The notes below the pieces were generated by a model, which ran no database searches, was not told the origin of the DNA, and saw only the letters and a list, made by a program, of their open reading frames with translations. This document shows positions 25,996-33,403 of a stretch of 64,000 bases of DNA, in pieces (the first letter of the stretch is position 1; each line of letters starts with the position of its first letter). Origin of the DNA: Hyphomicrobiales bacterium. Lineage in GTDB: Bacteria > Pseudomonadota > Alphaproteobacteria > Rhizobiales > Rhizobiaceae. The stretch covers positions 124,001 through 188,000 of the forward strand of contig UBXG01000017.1 in the NCBI GenBank assembly GCA_900469475.1. The letters are read 5' to 3'. The position numbers were made by a program, and so were the translations under genes.

Positions 25996-27837
25996 GTGAC
26001 CGACAGCAAGCGGGACAAGAATGAAGGTAATGGCGGCTTTCCAGGCTTTGATCCAAAGTCAGTCGAGCCTTACATCGTCAGGGATCCCGAAGCGATGGCC
26101 GTCAACTTTGCCCGTGCGCTGGAAAATCTCGGCAAGGCGGCCTCAGCCTGGCTTGCGCCACGCGAGCGCGGCGAGAAGGTCGATACGGTTGCCGATCCCT
26201 TCACCGACATGGTCAAGACACTCTCCAAGGTCGGAGAGTACTGGCTTTCCGATCCCCGCCGCACACTGGAGGCGCAGACTCATCTGCTTTCCGGCTATTT
26301 TGGTCTGTGGACGAAGACCATGCAGCGCCTCAGCGGCGATTCGTCAGCCGAAGCCGAACCCGTGAAGGACAGGCGCTTTGCCGATGAGGACTGGCAGACG
26401 AATCCTTTCTTCGACTTCCTGAAGCAGACCTATCTTCTGACATCGAACTGGGCGGAAAAGCTGGTCGGAGATGCGGAAGGACTGGACGAACACACGCGTC
26501 ACAAGGCGGCGTTCTACACGAAGCAGATCACAGCCGCCTTCTCGCCGACCAATTTCATCGCGACGAATCCGCAGGTCTACCGCGAAACCATCGCCTCCAA
26601 TGCCGAGAATCTCGTGCGCGGCATGAAGATGCTGGCGGAAGATATCAGCCTCGGCCACGGCGAGCTGCGTCTGCGGCAAACGGACATGACGAAATTCGCG
26701 GTCGGCCGCGACATGGCACTCACTCCGGGCAAGGTCATTGCGCAGAGCGATGTCTGCCAGGTGATCCAATATGAGCCGGCGACAGAGAAGGTGCTGAAGC
26801 GACCGCTGCTGATCTGCCCGCCCTGGATCAACAAATTCTACATTCTCGATCTCAACCCACAGAAATCCCTCATCAAATGGTGTGTGGAGCAGGGTCACAC
26901 CGTCTTCGTCATCTCCTGGGTGAACCCCGATCAGCGGCATGCCGCAAAGGACTGGACCTCCTATGCCCGCGAAGGCATCGATTTCGCTTTGGAAACGATC
27001 GAGAAGGCGACGGGCGAGCAGGAGGTCAACGCCGTGGGCTATTGCGTCGGCGGCACGCTGCTCGCGGCGACGCTTGCCCTCCATGCCAAGGAAAAGAACA
27101 AGCGCATCCGAACGGTTACCTTCCTGACGACGCAGGTCGATTTCACCTTTGCTGGCGATCTGAAGGTTTTCGTCGACGAGGAGCAGATCGCAGCGCTCGA
27201 AGAGCAGATGAATGTGCTCGGTTATCTCGAAGGCTCGAAGATGGCGACGGCTTTCAACATGCTGCGCGCCTCCGAACTGATCTGGCCCTATTTCGTCAAC
27301 AACTATCTGAAGGGGCAGGAACCCATGCCCTTCGATCTTCTATTCTGGAACGCTGATTCGACGCGTATGGCCGCGGCCAACCATTCATTTTACCTGCGCA
27401 ACTGCTACCTCAACAATGCATTGAGCCAGGGCAAAATGGTGCTCGACGGCAAGACGCTGTCACTGAAGGACGTTCGCATCCCCGTCTACAATCTGGCGAC
27501 GCGCGAAGACCATATCGCGCCGGCCAAATCGGTCTTCGTCGGCAGCCAATGTTTCGGCGGTCCGGTGGAATTCGTGGTGACCGGCTCCGGTCACATTGCC
27601 GGTGTCGTCAACCCGCCCGACAAGCACAAATACCAGTTCTGGACAGGTGGCCCATTGGGCGGCGACTATGAGGATTGGCTCGCCGAGGCAAAGGAGACGC
27701 CTGGTTCCTGGTGGCCGCATTGGCATGCCTGGATCCTCGAGCAAGACCATCGCATGACGGCTGCGCGCAAACCCGGCGGCAAGGCCCTCAATGCGCTGGA
27801 AGAAGCACCCGGCAGCTACGTCCTGGAACGGGCGTAA
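25996..27837 (+). CDS. phaC: Class I poly(R)-hydroxyalkanoic acid synthase
   Basis: PhaC polymerises (R)-3-hydroxybutyryl-CoA into storage polymer. The 613-residue protein shows the lipase-like box GYCVGGTLLAATLAL with the catalytic Cys, and downstream HIAPAKSVFVGSQ (Asp/His region) and VTGSGHIAGVVNPP. The N-terminal third is variable, as in class I enzymes, and WINKFYILDLNPQKS is strongly conserved. GGGAGGA precedes a GTG start at 25996. It is followed 13 nt later by sfsA. The phasin gene at 4.9-5.3 kb serves the same granule. Confidence 0.95.
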   Translation: MTDSKRDKNEGNGGFPGFDPKSVEPYIVRDPEAMAVNFARALENLGKAASAWLAPRERGEKVDTVADPFTDMVKTLSKVGEYWLSDPRRTLEAQTHLLSGYFGLWTKTMQRLSGDSSAEAEPVKDRRFADEDWQTNPFFDFLKQTYLLTSNWAEKLVGDAEGLDEHTRHKAAFYTKQITAAFSPTNFIATNPQVYRETIASNAENLVRGMKMLAEDISLGHGELRLRQTDMTKFAVGRDMALTPGKVIAQSDVCQVIQYEPATEKVLKRPLLICPPWINKFYILDLNPQKSLIKWCVEQGHTVFVISWVNPDQRHAAKDWTSYAREGIDFALETIEKATGEQEVNAVGYCVGGTLLAATLALHAKEKNKRIRTVTFLTTQVDFTFAGDLKVFVDEEQIAALEEQMNVLGYLEGSKMATAFNMLRASELIWPYFVNNYLKGQEPMPFDLLFWNADSTRMAAANHSFYLRNCYLNNALSQGKMVLDGKTLSLKDVRIPVYNLATREDHIAPAKSVFVGSQCFGGPVEFVVTGSGHIAGVVNPPDKHKYQFWTGGPLGGDYEDWLAEAKETPGSWWPHWHAWILEQDHRMTAARKPGGKALNALEEAPGSYVLERA

Positions 27838-27850
27838 ACAGTCGCGAATT

Positions 27851-28597
27851 ATGCAATTTCCTTCGCCTCTCGTCCCCGCCCGCCTGATTTCCCGCTACAA
27901 GCGCTTCCTCTTCGATGCCGAGCTGGAGGACGGCACCTTCATCACCGGTTCCTGCCCGAATACCGGCTCGATGCTCGGCCTTACGACACCCGGCTCGCGC
28001 ATATGGCTCTCCGAACATGAGGGCGCAAAACGAAAATACCGTCATGTCTTCGAATTGATCGAAGCCGACGACACCACGGTCGGCGTCAATACCGCCATGC
28101 CAAATCGCATCGCGGCGGAAGCGATCGCGCTTGGGCAAGTCTCCGATCTCGGGGAGTACACGATGGTCAAACGCGAGCAGAATTACGGCCGCAACTCTCG
28201 CATCGACCTGCTCTTGACCGACCCTTTGCGGACAACCACCTATGTCGAGGTGAAAAACGTCCATTTCATGCGGCAGCCGGGTCTTGCAGAGTTCCCCGAT
28301 ACGGCGACGGCACGCGGCGCCAAGCATCTGGAAGAACTCGGCGATATGGCCGAGGCCGGCTACCGCGCCGTCATGTTGTTCGTGATCCAGCGCAATGATT
28401 GCCATCGCTTCCGCATCTGCGGTGATCTCGATCCGGTCTATGCCAAGGCCTACCATCGCGCTTTGGCGCGTGGGGTTGAAGTCTATGCGCTGAAATGCAG
28501 GGTTTCACCGACGGAAATCGCGCCTGCCGGGTTGATCCCGATAGACGAACCCGGCATAGCTGCATTAGAACAGTTTAAGATCTCTATCGAAGGCTAG
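27851..28597 (+). CDS. sfsA: DNA/RNA nuclease SfsA (sugar fermentation stimulation protein homologue)
   Basis: A 248-residue SfsA family protein with RLISRYKRFLFDAELEDG, HCPNTGSM-like SCPNTGSMLGL, VNTAMPNRIAAEAIA, VEVKNVHFMRQPG and FPDTATARGAKHLEEL. The E-x-K motif in VEVKNV is of nuclease type. MQFPSPL at 27851 is the right start; a frame extending back to 27791 would overlap the phaC end. It lies 13 nt after phaC and 2 nt before map, so it is in one transcription unit. Confidence 0.94.
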   Translation: MQFPSPLVPARLISRYKRFLFDAELEDGTFITGSCPNTGSMLGLTTPGSRIWLSEHEGAKRKYRHVFELIEADDTTVGVNTAMPNRIAAEAIALGQVSDLGEYTMVKREQNYGRNSRIDLLLTDPLRTTTYVEVKNVHFMRQPGLAEFPDTATARGAKHLEELGDMAEAGYRAVMLFVIQRNDCHRFRICGDLDPVYAKAYHRALARGVEVYALKCRVSPTEIAPAGLIPIDEPGIAALEQFKISIEG

Positions 28598-28599
28598 TC

Positions 28600-29436
28600 A
28601 TGGTGAATTACATCGAAGCGGCAACGGCGCCGGCGAAGAATACGGGGGCCATCCGCATCTATGGAGAGGACGCATTTGCCGGAATGCGCAAAGCGTGCCA
28701 ACTGACCGCCCGCTGCCTCGATGAACTCGCCGCGATCGTCAGGCCCGGCGTGCCCACCGATGTCATCGATCGTTTCGTCTTCGAATTCGGCATGGATCAC
28801 GGCGCTTATCCCGCGACGCTGAACTACCGCGGCTACATGAAATCCTCCTGCACGTCGATCAACCACGTCGTCTGCCATGGCATTCCCAATGACAAGCCGC
28901 TGCGCGAAGGCGATATCGTCAATATCGACGTGACCTATGTGCTCGATGGCTGGCACGGCGATTCCAGCCGCATGTACCCCGTCGGCGAAATCAAGCGCTC
29001 GGCCGAACGGCTTCTCGAAGTCACCTATGAATCTCTGATGCGCGGCATTGCCGCCGTGCGTCCGGGTGCCCGCACGGGCGCGATCGGCGAAGCGATCCAG
29101 ACCTATGCCGAGGGCGAACGCTGCTCGGTCGTGCGCGACTTCTGCGGCCATGGCGTCGGCAGCCTGTTCCATGACTCGCCGAACATCCTGCACTACGGCC
29201 GCGTCAATGACGGCCCGGAACTGCGTGAAGGCATGATCTTCACCATCGAGCCGATGATCAATCTCGGCAAGCCGCATGTGAAAGTACTCGGTGACGGCTG
29301 GACGGCCGTCACCCGCGACCGCTCGCTTTCGGCACAATACGAACATACGGTCGGCGTCACGGCCACGGGCTGCGAAATCTTCACCCTGTCGCCCGGCGGC
29401 CTCGACCGCCCCGGCCTGCCGCCGCTGCAGGGATAA
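28600..29436 (+). CDS. map: Type I methionine aminopeptidase
   Basis: Map removes initiator methionine from nascent proteins. The 278-residue protein shows the metal ligands in order: VNIDVTYVLDGWHGDSSRM (two Asp), CGHGVGSLFHDSPNI (His), FTIEPMI (Glu) and YEHTVGV (Glu), plus the substrate His in HVVCHGIP. Length fits the alphaproteobacterial form. ATG at 28600 is 2 nt after the sfsA stop, and radC begins 3 nt after its own stop. Confidence 0.96.
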   Translation: MVNYIEAATAPAKNTGAIRIYGEDAFAGMRKACQLTARCLDELAAIVRPGVPTDVIDRFVFEFGMDHGAYPATLNYRGYMKSSCTSINHVVCHGIPNDKPLREGDIVNIDVTYVLDGWHGDSSRMYPVGEIKRSAERLLEVTYESLMRGIAAVRPGARTGAIGEAIQTYAEGERCSVVRDFCGHGVGSLFHDSPNILHYGRVNDGPELREGMIFTIEPMINLGKPHVKVLGDGWTAVTRDRSLSAQYEHTVGVTATGCEIFTLSPGGLDRPGLPPLQG

Positions 29437-30133
29437 TTCATGGCGAAACGCCCCGCTTCTTCCAATGGACATGGTGACATGCCCCTCGAAAGAGGCGGGA
29501 AGCCGGAGACTTTGGAAGAGGCGCCGCTGCTCGACGAGCGGCTGTTCTTCCCCCAACAGACTGTCAAGCCGGCCTCGCAGACCACCAAATCCTCCTCGAT
29601 AGCCAAATCCGCGCCACCCAACGTCGAAGCCCATTATCATGGTCACCGCGAACGGTTGCGCAATCGCTATCGCGACGGTGGCGACGCGGCGTTGGCGGAC
29701 TATGAAATCCTCGAGCTGTTGCTCTTTCGGCTGATCCCGCGTCGCGACACGAAACCCATCGCCAAGGCCTTGCTCGCCCGCTTTGGCTCGCTCGGCGGCG
29801 TATTCGGCGCGCCGGTCGGCCTGTTGACCGAGGTCAGCGGCATCGGCGATGCGGTCGCGCTCGACCTGAAGCTGGTCGCGAGCGTCGCACAGCGCATGCT
29901 GAAGAGCGAATTGACGGGCAAGCCGGTGCTCTCCTCCTGGAAGGCGCTCATCGATTATTGCCATGCCGCCATGGCGCACGAAGCCCGCGAGCAATTCCGC
30001 CTATTGTTTCTCGACAAGCGCAATGCCCTGATCGCCGACGAGGTGCAGGGCTTCGGCACCATCGATCATACGCCGGTCTACCCGCGCGAGGTCGTCAAAC
30101 GCGCACTCGAACTCTCCGCCTCGGCAGTGATTC

Positions 30134-30146
30134 TGGTCCACAACCA
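30134..30146. repeat. Left direct repeat (putative attL) of the radC element
   Basis: TGGTCCACAACCA occurs here and again at 33391-33403. With one T/C change the match runs to 16 bp. It lies in the codons for VHNHP of radC and marks the left junction of the inserted element. Confidence 0.85.
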
Positions 30147-30164
30147 TCCCACTTACCCTGCTTT

Positions 30165-30183
30165 GATCACGCTGGATCACGCT
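30165..30183. repeat. Tandem 9-bp repeat near the left junction
   Basis: GATCACGCT occurs twice, at 30165-30173 and 30175-30183, about 20 bp inside the left att repeat. The related CGCTGGGATCAG occurs twice near the right end (33211-33222 and 33290-33301). Such repeats near both ends resemble arm-type recombinase sites; this is inference. Confidence 0.45.
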
Positions 30184-30337
30184 CAAACACGTTGAGATAT
30201 CACGGTTTTTTCGGCTTGCGCACTCGGAGTGTCTTTTGCAAACTGGGGGCTGTTTAAGGGGTAGCGGATGGCCTCCAGATCCCGAGCGCCGATCCCTGTT
30301 TCCTCGACCGATCCCAGCTGCCGAGAAGGGAAACGCC

Positions 30338-30544
30338 GTGCCGAGCCTGACCGATCCCGCCATCCGACAAGCGCTGAAGCGAGTGGAGAGCAACCAGAAG
30401 CAGGAAAACCTGGCCGATGGTGAAGGTCGCGGCACTGACCGCCTAGTCCTGGTTCTTAAACCAATGCCGAAGCGAGTGACTGCCGACTGGATGGCCCAGC
30501 AGTGGCGTGATGGAAAGCGGACCAAGAAAAAGCTCGGGGCCTAA
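30338..30544 (+). pseudogene. Tyrosine recombinase (integrase) N-terminal fragment
   Basis: A GTG start at 30338, after AGAAGGGAAACGCC, opens 68 residues: PSLTDPAIRQALKRVE, ENLADGEGRGTDRLVLVLKP and WMAQQWRDGKRTKKKLGA. This is the arm-type DNA-binding (DUF4102) domain of the integrases of rhizobial islands, which normally continues with YP and the LxxAR region. A TAA at 30542 ends it exactly after KKLGA. The core-binding and catalytic domains with the R...HxxR...Y residues are absent. It is a remnant of the integrase that placed the element in radC, or a remnant of a longer gene lost by deletion. Confidence 0.8.
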
Positions 30545-30570
30545 GTGCGCCCGCTGAAGCTTTACGCCTA

Positions 30571-31146
30571 CTAAACCACTATCAAAGCAATTCCGCCGAT
30601 TGCCTCGATCATCGATCGAGCAAGGGCATGGGAGCGATCGACATCGCCCTCCTCCCACTCCGCGACGGAATAGTGGATGTTGAACCATGGAAGCAGCGTC
30701 AACGCTCCACGTTGCGCCTTTGACAACGGTGTTGGCGCCCGTGGGTTTTCTAAAAGGATGGTTGCCTCCTTGAGACAAAGGATCGCTGCAGCGTAACGGC
30801 TGGTCTTTGCCGCCTGAGCAGAAAAACGCCCCTCATGGGCCATCGGCGTGATCGTATGTCCGCCCCCCGCATGGTCATCGAAAACGGGTGCGCCCTTCCA
30901 GCCATAAAAGGCATACCAGATTGCGCCCGAACATAGGGCTCCATGATGCCCGCTGATCAGCGGCGAACTTTGCTCCTCTTTGAAGACCCCCGGCCACTTT
31001 CCTAGATCGCGAAATCGATCCAGAGCAGGCTCGGCTTTCCTTGCTCTGTTCGCGCCCGTATTGTGCAGCCGGACGGTATTGCTTCCGAAGAGCCGCGCCA
31101 AAATCGTCACGTCCGTCAGTCCGCTCGCCCGCGCATCGTCTGCCGT
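30571..31146 (-). CDS. Hypothetical protein fragment joined to an IS110 remnant
   Basis: The frame reads from the IS110-like part directly into about 190 residues I do not recognise, including NTVRLHNTGANRARKAEP, HHGALCSGAIWYAFYGWKG, PMAHEGRFSAQAAKTSRY and LLPWFNIHYSVAEWEEGD. The amino acid composition is protein-like (Trp, Tyr and Phe well spread), so it may be a real gene whose 5' end was lost. There is no good start codon in the first part: the open frame begins with TTG at 31281, inside the transposase remnant, with no Shine-Dalgarno. No function is proposed. Confidence 0.4.
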   Translation of the reverse strand, partial: TADDARASGLTDVTILARLFGSNTVRLHNTGANRARKAEPALDRFRDLGKWPGVFKEEQSSPLISGHHGALCSGAIWYAFYGWKGAPVFDDHAGGGHTITPMAHEGRFSAQAAKTSRYAAAILCLKEATILLENPRAPTPLSKAQRGALTLLPWFNIHYSVAEWEEGDVDRSHALARSMIEAIGGIALIVV

Positions 31147-31374
31147 CGCAGCGTGCCTCGCCTGCTCCAAAGCCCCACGTCCAACCTTGCTCAGGCGGAT
31201 GCCGAACGACGTCAGGGAGTGATGGATGACGTTTTCCAGATCGAGGAATTTGACTTTCAAATTGCGCCGGTGCGTCAGCAAAAGCAGCGTTCGGTAGCAG
31301 CCCGCAGACTTGACGTGCGCTACCCGGAACTAGCCGGTGCGCGTCAGATGAGCGATGTCAGGCGCATGTGACAA
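31147..31374 (-). pseudogene. IS110-family transposase remnant with in-frame TAG
   Basis: On the minus strand the same frame reads DIAHLTRTG, a TAG at 31330-31332, then FRVAHVKSAGCYRTLLLL, KVKFLDLENVIHHSLTSFGI and RLSKVGRGALEQA. This matches the middle of IS110-type transposases, where the usual wording is RTGW(F/Y)..VHVKS... LLxxRK.L.....DLEN.IR. Trp is expected where the TAG stands, so TGG has become TAG. Neither the N-terminal DEDD catalytic part nor the C-terminal Ser domain is visible. Recognition is from recalled family wording and needs a search. Confidence 0.6.
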
Positions 31375-31620
31375 GCCTCGACCAGGGTCATCGAATAGCC
31401 CAGCCTTGACACTCGCCTTGACTGCATCGTGCTGTATCCTGATCGTCACATCGACAGCGCGTCGATCAGCACCACGGCCGAATGCTTTGCCTATCCGCTC
31501 GGCATATTCGGCCATGGCGTTCTCGATCTCCACCATTTGCCGCGTCGAATAGCGCGCCAACTCGATCCCGCCCGTCGCAGCAATCGTGCGCTTTAACTGC
31601 AATTCCATCGACGCGAGCAA
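31330..31620 (-). CDS. Hypothetical ORF ending in the IS110 remnant
   Basis: 96 residues. The start may be ATG at 31620 or the internal MELQLKRT at 31608. The N-terminal 80 residues (IAATGGIELARYSTRQMVEI, ENAMAEYAERIGKAFGRGAD, VDVTIRIQHDAVKASVKAG) look like a soluble helical protein I do not recognise; the last ~12 residues belong to the transposase remnant. The gene was probably broken by that insertion. Confidence 0.35.
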   Translation of the reverse strand: MLASMELQLKRTIAATGGIELARYSTRQMVEIENAMAEYAERIGKAFGRGADRRAVDVTIRIQHDAVKASVKAGLFDDPGRGLSHAPDIAHLTRTG

Positions 31621-31683
31621 GCTGTGCTATGGTGCCGATCTTGAATTTGTAAAACTGCTCGATGAGCCGGAGCCAGCACACGC

Positions 31684-31860
31684 ATGACCACATCCCTTGT
31701 CCCGAACAAAGGTCCCGAGCTGAGACAAGCCGTCGAGAACACCGAACGCGAGCTTGCCCAAAGGATAGGAATATCGGTCGAACAATTGCGGACCGCGCTC
31801 AACAGCGACGATCCTTTGTCAGCCTTTACCGAGCTCAGCAGAATGCGGAAGCCGCATTGA
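31684..31860 (+). CDS. Hypothetical 58-residue protein
   Basis: A short ORF on the opposite strand to its neighbours: MTTSLVPNKGPELRQAVEN, RELAQRIGISVEQLRTAL and SAFTELSRMRKPH. The LAQRIGISVEQLRTAL part has a helix-turn-helix look but is too short to assign. No strong Shine-Dalgarno is present (GGAG about 12 nt upstream). It is only a candidate. Confidence 0.3.
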   Translation: MTTSLVPNKGPELRQAVENTERELAQRIGISVEQLRTALNSDDPLSAFTELSRMRKPH

Positions 31861-31916
31861 TGCACGACATCTGTGACATGTCTGGCGCGCGAGAAGGGCA
31901 GCGGTCGTCCTAATGT

Positions 31917-32129
31917 TTAGGCCCAGCCGACATGTTCCCGCTGTATCAGCTTGAGAAACAGGCCGAACCAAAACCGGTACTCTGGGTCACCACGATCGCC
32001 CCATGTCTCAAGCGCACAATAGGCAACCGACGTGGTTTCATCTTCGCCATGCCGGTCGACCGCAACCTCGATCGCCTCGGCTTCGGTCAGGATGTGCCAG
32101 TCCTCAATCACGATGTAGTTCGTGCTCAT
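31917..32129 (-). CDS. Hypothetical small acidic protein in the element
   Basis: From ATG at 32129, 70 residues: MSTNYIVIEDWHILTEAEA, EVAVDRHGEDETTSVAYCAL, ETWGDRGDPEYRFWFGLFLK and LIQREHVGWA. It is acidic and rich in Trp, Tyr and Phe. AGTGAGGAAGCAAATC precedes this ATG, giving a good Shine-Dalgarno; a start at 32150 adds seven residues. The well-formed start and composition suggest an intact gene. I do not recognise the family. Confidence 0.5.
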   Translation of the reverse strand: MSTNYIVIEDWHILTEAEAIEVAVDRHGEDETTSVAYCALETWGDRGDPEYRFWFGLFLKLIQREHVGWA

Positions 32130-32376
32130 GATTTGCTTCCTCACTGTCAATCAAGTGTTTCCGCGTCGCCAAAGTCTCGCTGGCCTGCCGTCTCTTCGTC
32201 ATCGCCAGGCGCAAGCTTGATCAGGGCACCTATGCAAACTTTTGCCGTTCGATCATGCATCGCTAGATGTTCTCACTTTGAAGAGCGGTATGAGGATTTC
32301 GCGTCGTCAGCAAGATAACGATTTTCGTATAGAATAGCCAGTTATTTTATCTGCAACACGATGGTCATGTAAGGCG

Positions 32377-32634
32377 ATGACGCCACGTGACCTCCTCGCT
32401 TGGAATGTACGTAAGCTTCGTGTTCAGCGAGGCCTCTCCCAAGAGCGCCTTGCGCTTGAAGCTGGGTTGGAACGCGTGTCGATTTCCCAACTCGAACGTA
32501 AACGGGTAAACTTGGGGATAGATTCTTTAGGAAAGATCGCCAACGTGCTCGACTGTAAAGTCTGTGAGCTATTGGTTGAGCCTGCCGAAGGCGAGCAGGC
32601 ACCCACAAACCTGCGCCGGGGGCGGCGTCCGTAG
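32377..32634 (+). CDS. XRE-family helix-turn-helix transcriptional regulator
   Basis: An 85-residue protein made of one Cro/C1-type HTH domain at about residues 8-65: LAWNVRKLRVQRGLSQERLA, LEAGLERVSISQLERKRVNL and SLGKIANVLDCKVCELL. A short Arg-rich tail (NLRRGRRP) ends it. Size and layout are like regulators of mobile elements or antitoxin-type repressors, but no partner toxin is seen. The upstream 226 nt (32151-32376) hold no other gene and presumably its promoter. It looks intact inside an otherwise decayed element. Confidence 0.85.
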   Translation: MTPRDLLAWNVRKLRVQRGLSQERLALEAGLERVSISQLERKRVNLGIDSLGKIANVLDCKVCELLVEPAEGEQAPTNLRRGRRP

Positions 32635-32755
32635 AACCGCTACATCTGAGCCGCAGTGTGGGCACGGCGGCTGAGATTCCTTCTCATTCCACCTAACAAT
32701 TTCGCATCGAGGCCAACCTGATACTCGCTCGCCTTGAGCGGATTCAAACCTTTGA

Positions 32756-33037
32756 CCCGCGATTACAATTAGCCTGGCCGCTCAAATTATCGACCCAAAA
32801 CAGAGCGTTCCAGAGATTGAGAATTGCGAAATAGTCATTATCAAACGGACGCCTGTTAAGCCTCGCAGATTTTACGCGCAAATTATGGAGCGGCTTACGA
32901 AGAATTACGCGAATTTCTATCGCACTTTGCATCCAAAGCGAGTATACCGCTCGCCGCTCCGGGCGAGGTGTGAATTTGAAGCGAAATACGATCCTGTCGA
33001 TCTTGTGGCATATACGACGTTCGCGAAAGCAATATAG
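32756..33037 (+). pseudogene. Unrecognised ORF fragment without start codon
   Basis: A frame of 93 codons is open from 32756 to a TAG at 33035 with no usual start until an internal ATG at 32885. The wording (LAAQIIDPKQSVPEIENCEI, VIIKRTPVKPRRFYAQIMER, NYANFYRTLHPKRVYRSPLR, FEAKYDPVDLVAYTTFAKA) is protein-like, with many Tyr, Phe and Lys residues. It is probably the 3' part of a gene whose 5' end was lost. I do not recognise it. A minus-strand 62-residue frame at 32744-32932 overlaps it and is taken to be its shadow. Confidence 0.35.
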
Positions 33038-33056
33038 CTAGATCCTGCGCTATCTC

Positions 33057-33362
33057 ATGAAGGTGAAGGAAGCCTACTCGGACGACGCTCTTAACGCGCT
33101 GAAAAACCTTGCCGATGATGCAAGGAGCAAACGCGCGGCGGCAACCGTTGCGGCGGAAACCGCGTTCAAGGACGCCACGTTCCCCGGCGTTGGCGCCGAG
33201 ATGTGGCGGGCGCTGGGATCAGAAGAATATCGTGAAGTGCTGTGCGGCAAAATAACTCACGATGAGAGAGGGGGATCAACGGTGATAAACGCTGGGATCA
33301 GTGAAACCTCCGATCCCAAAAAACTACCCCAACGATTTCCTTCCAGTAAATTTATCTTTTAA
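33057..33362 (+). pseudogene. Fragment of a possible SMC/RecF-type ATPase helical region
   Basis: 101 residues. The first half, VKEAYSDDALNALKNLADDA, RSKRAAATVAAETAFKDATF and PGVGAEMWRALG, resembles a stretch before the zinc-hook-like part of large SMC/RecF-type AAA proteins, where it is usually followed by a Trp/Ala-rich helix and a CxxC motif. Neither ATPase motifs nor the CxxC are here, and the second half is probably not coding because it overlaps the repeat CGCTGGGATCAG. The link is a weak recollection only. Confidence 0.3.
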
Positions 33363-33390
33363 TTTCAACAACATATTTAATTGACGAGTG

Positions 33391-33403
33391 TGGTCCACAA
33401 CCA
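33391..33403. repeat. Right direct repeat (putative attR) of the radC element
   Basis: Second copy of TGGTCCACAACCA. It begins the surviving 3' part of radC, in the codons for VHNHP. Confidence 0.85.

Larger units (their letters stand above)
29440..30195 (+). pseudogene. radC: radC, 5' part, truncated by element insertion
   Basis: The first ~236 residues match RadC: HGHRERLRNRYRDGGDAALA, the helix-hairpin-helix LLTEVSGIGDAVALDLK and the JAB/MPN segment FLDKRNALIADEVQGFGTID and VILVHNHP. The frame then leaves RadC at 30147 and runs 15 codons of element sequence to a TGA at 30193-30195. The lost part holds the Ser and Asp of the HxH-x7-S-x2-D metal motif, so the JAMM site is destroyed. It sits 3 nt after map. 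The missing 3' end is at 33391-33553. RadC's cellular role is unsettled, so loss may be tolerated. Confidence 0.93.
30147..33390. mobile_element. Degraded 3.24-kb integrative element inserted in radC
   Basis: The element is bounded by 13-bp direct repeats and interrupts radC; joining the flanks restores a full RadC apart from a later 1-nt deletion. Its left end carries a tyrosine recombinase N-terminal fragment at 30338, which is where integrases usually sit. Inside are an IS110-type remnant, an XRE regulator and small ORFs with no typical rhizobial neighbours. Between about 33300 and 33390 base composition turns strongly AT-rich. No complete recombinase, relaxase or replication gene is seen, so the element is probably immobile by itself. 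Acquisition by transfer is inferred from the att-like repeats and the integrase. Confidence 0.85.

Noticed and set aside
32744..32932. 62-residue minus-strand ORF in the element
   Set aside because: It overlaps a longer protein-like plus-strand frame and has no ribosome-binding site.
30147..33390. Active defence or toxin-antitoxin island
   Set aside because: No nuclease, toxin, methyltransferase or complete ATPase motif is visible; most ORFs are truncated. Only a regulator and a small unknown protein look intact.
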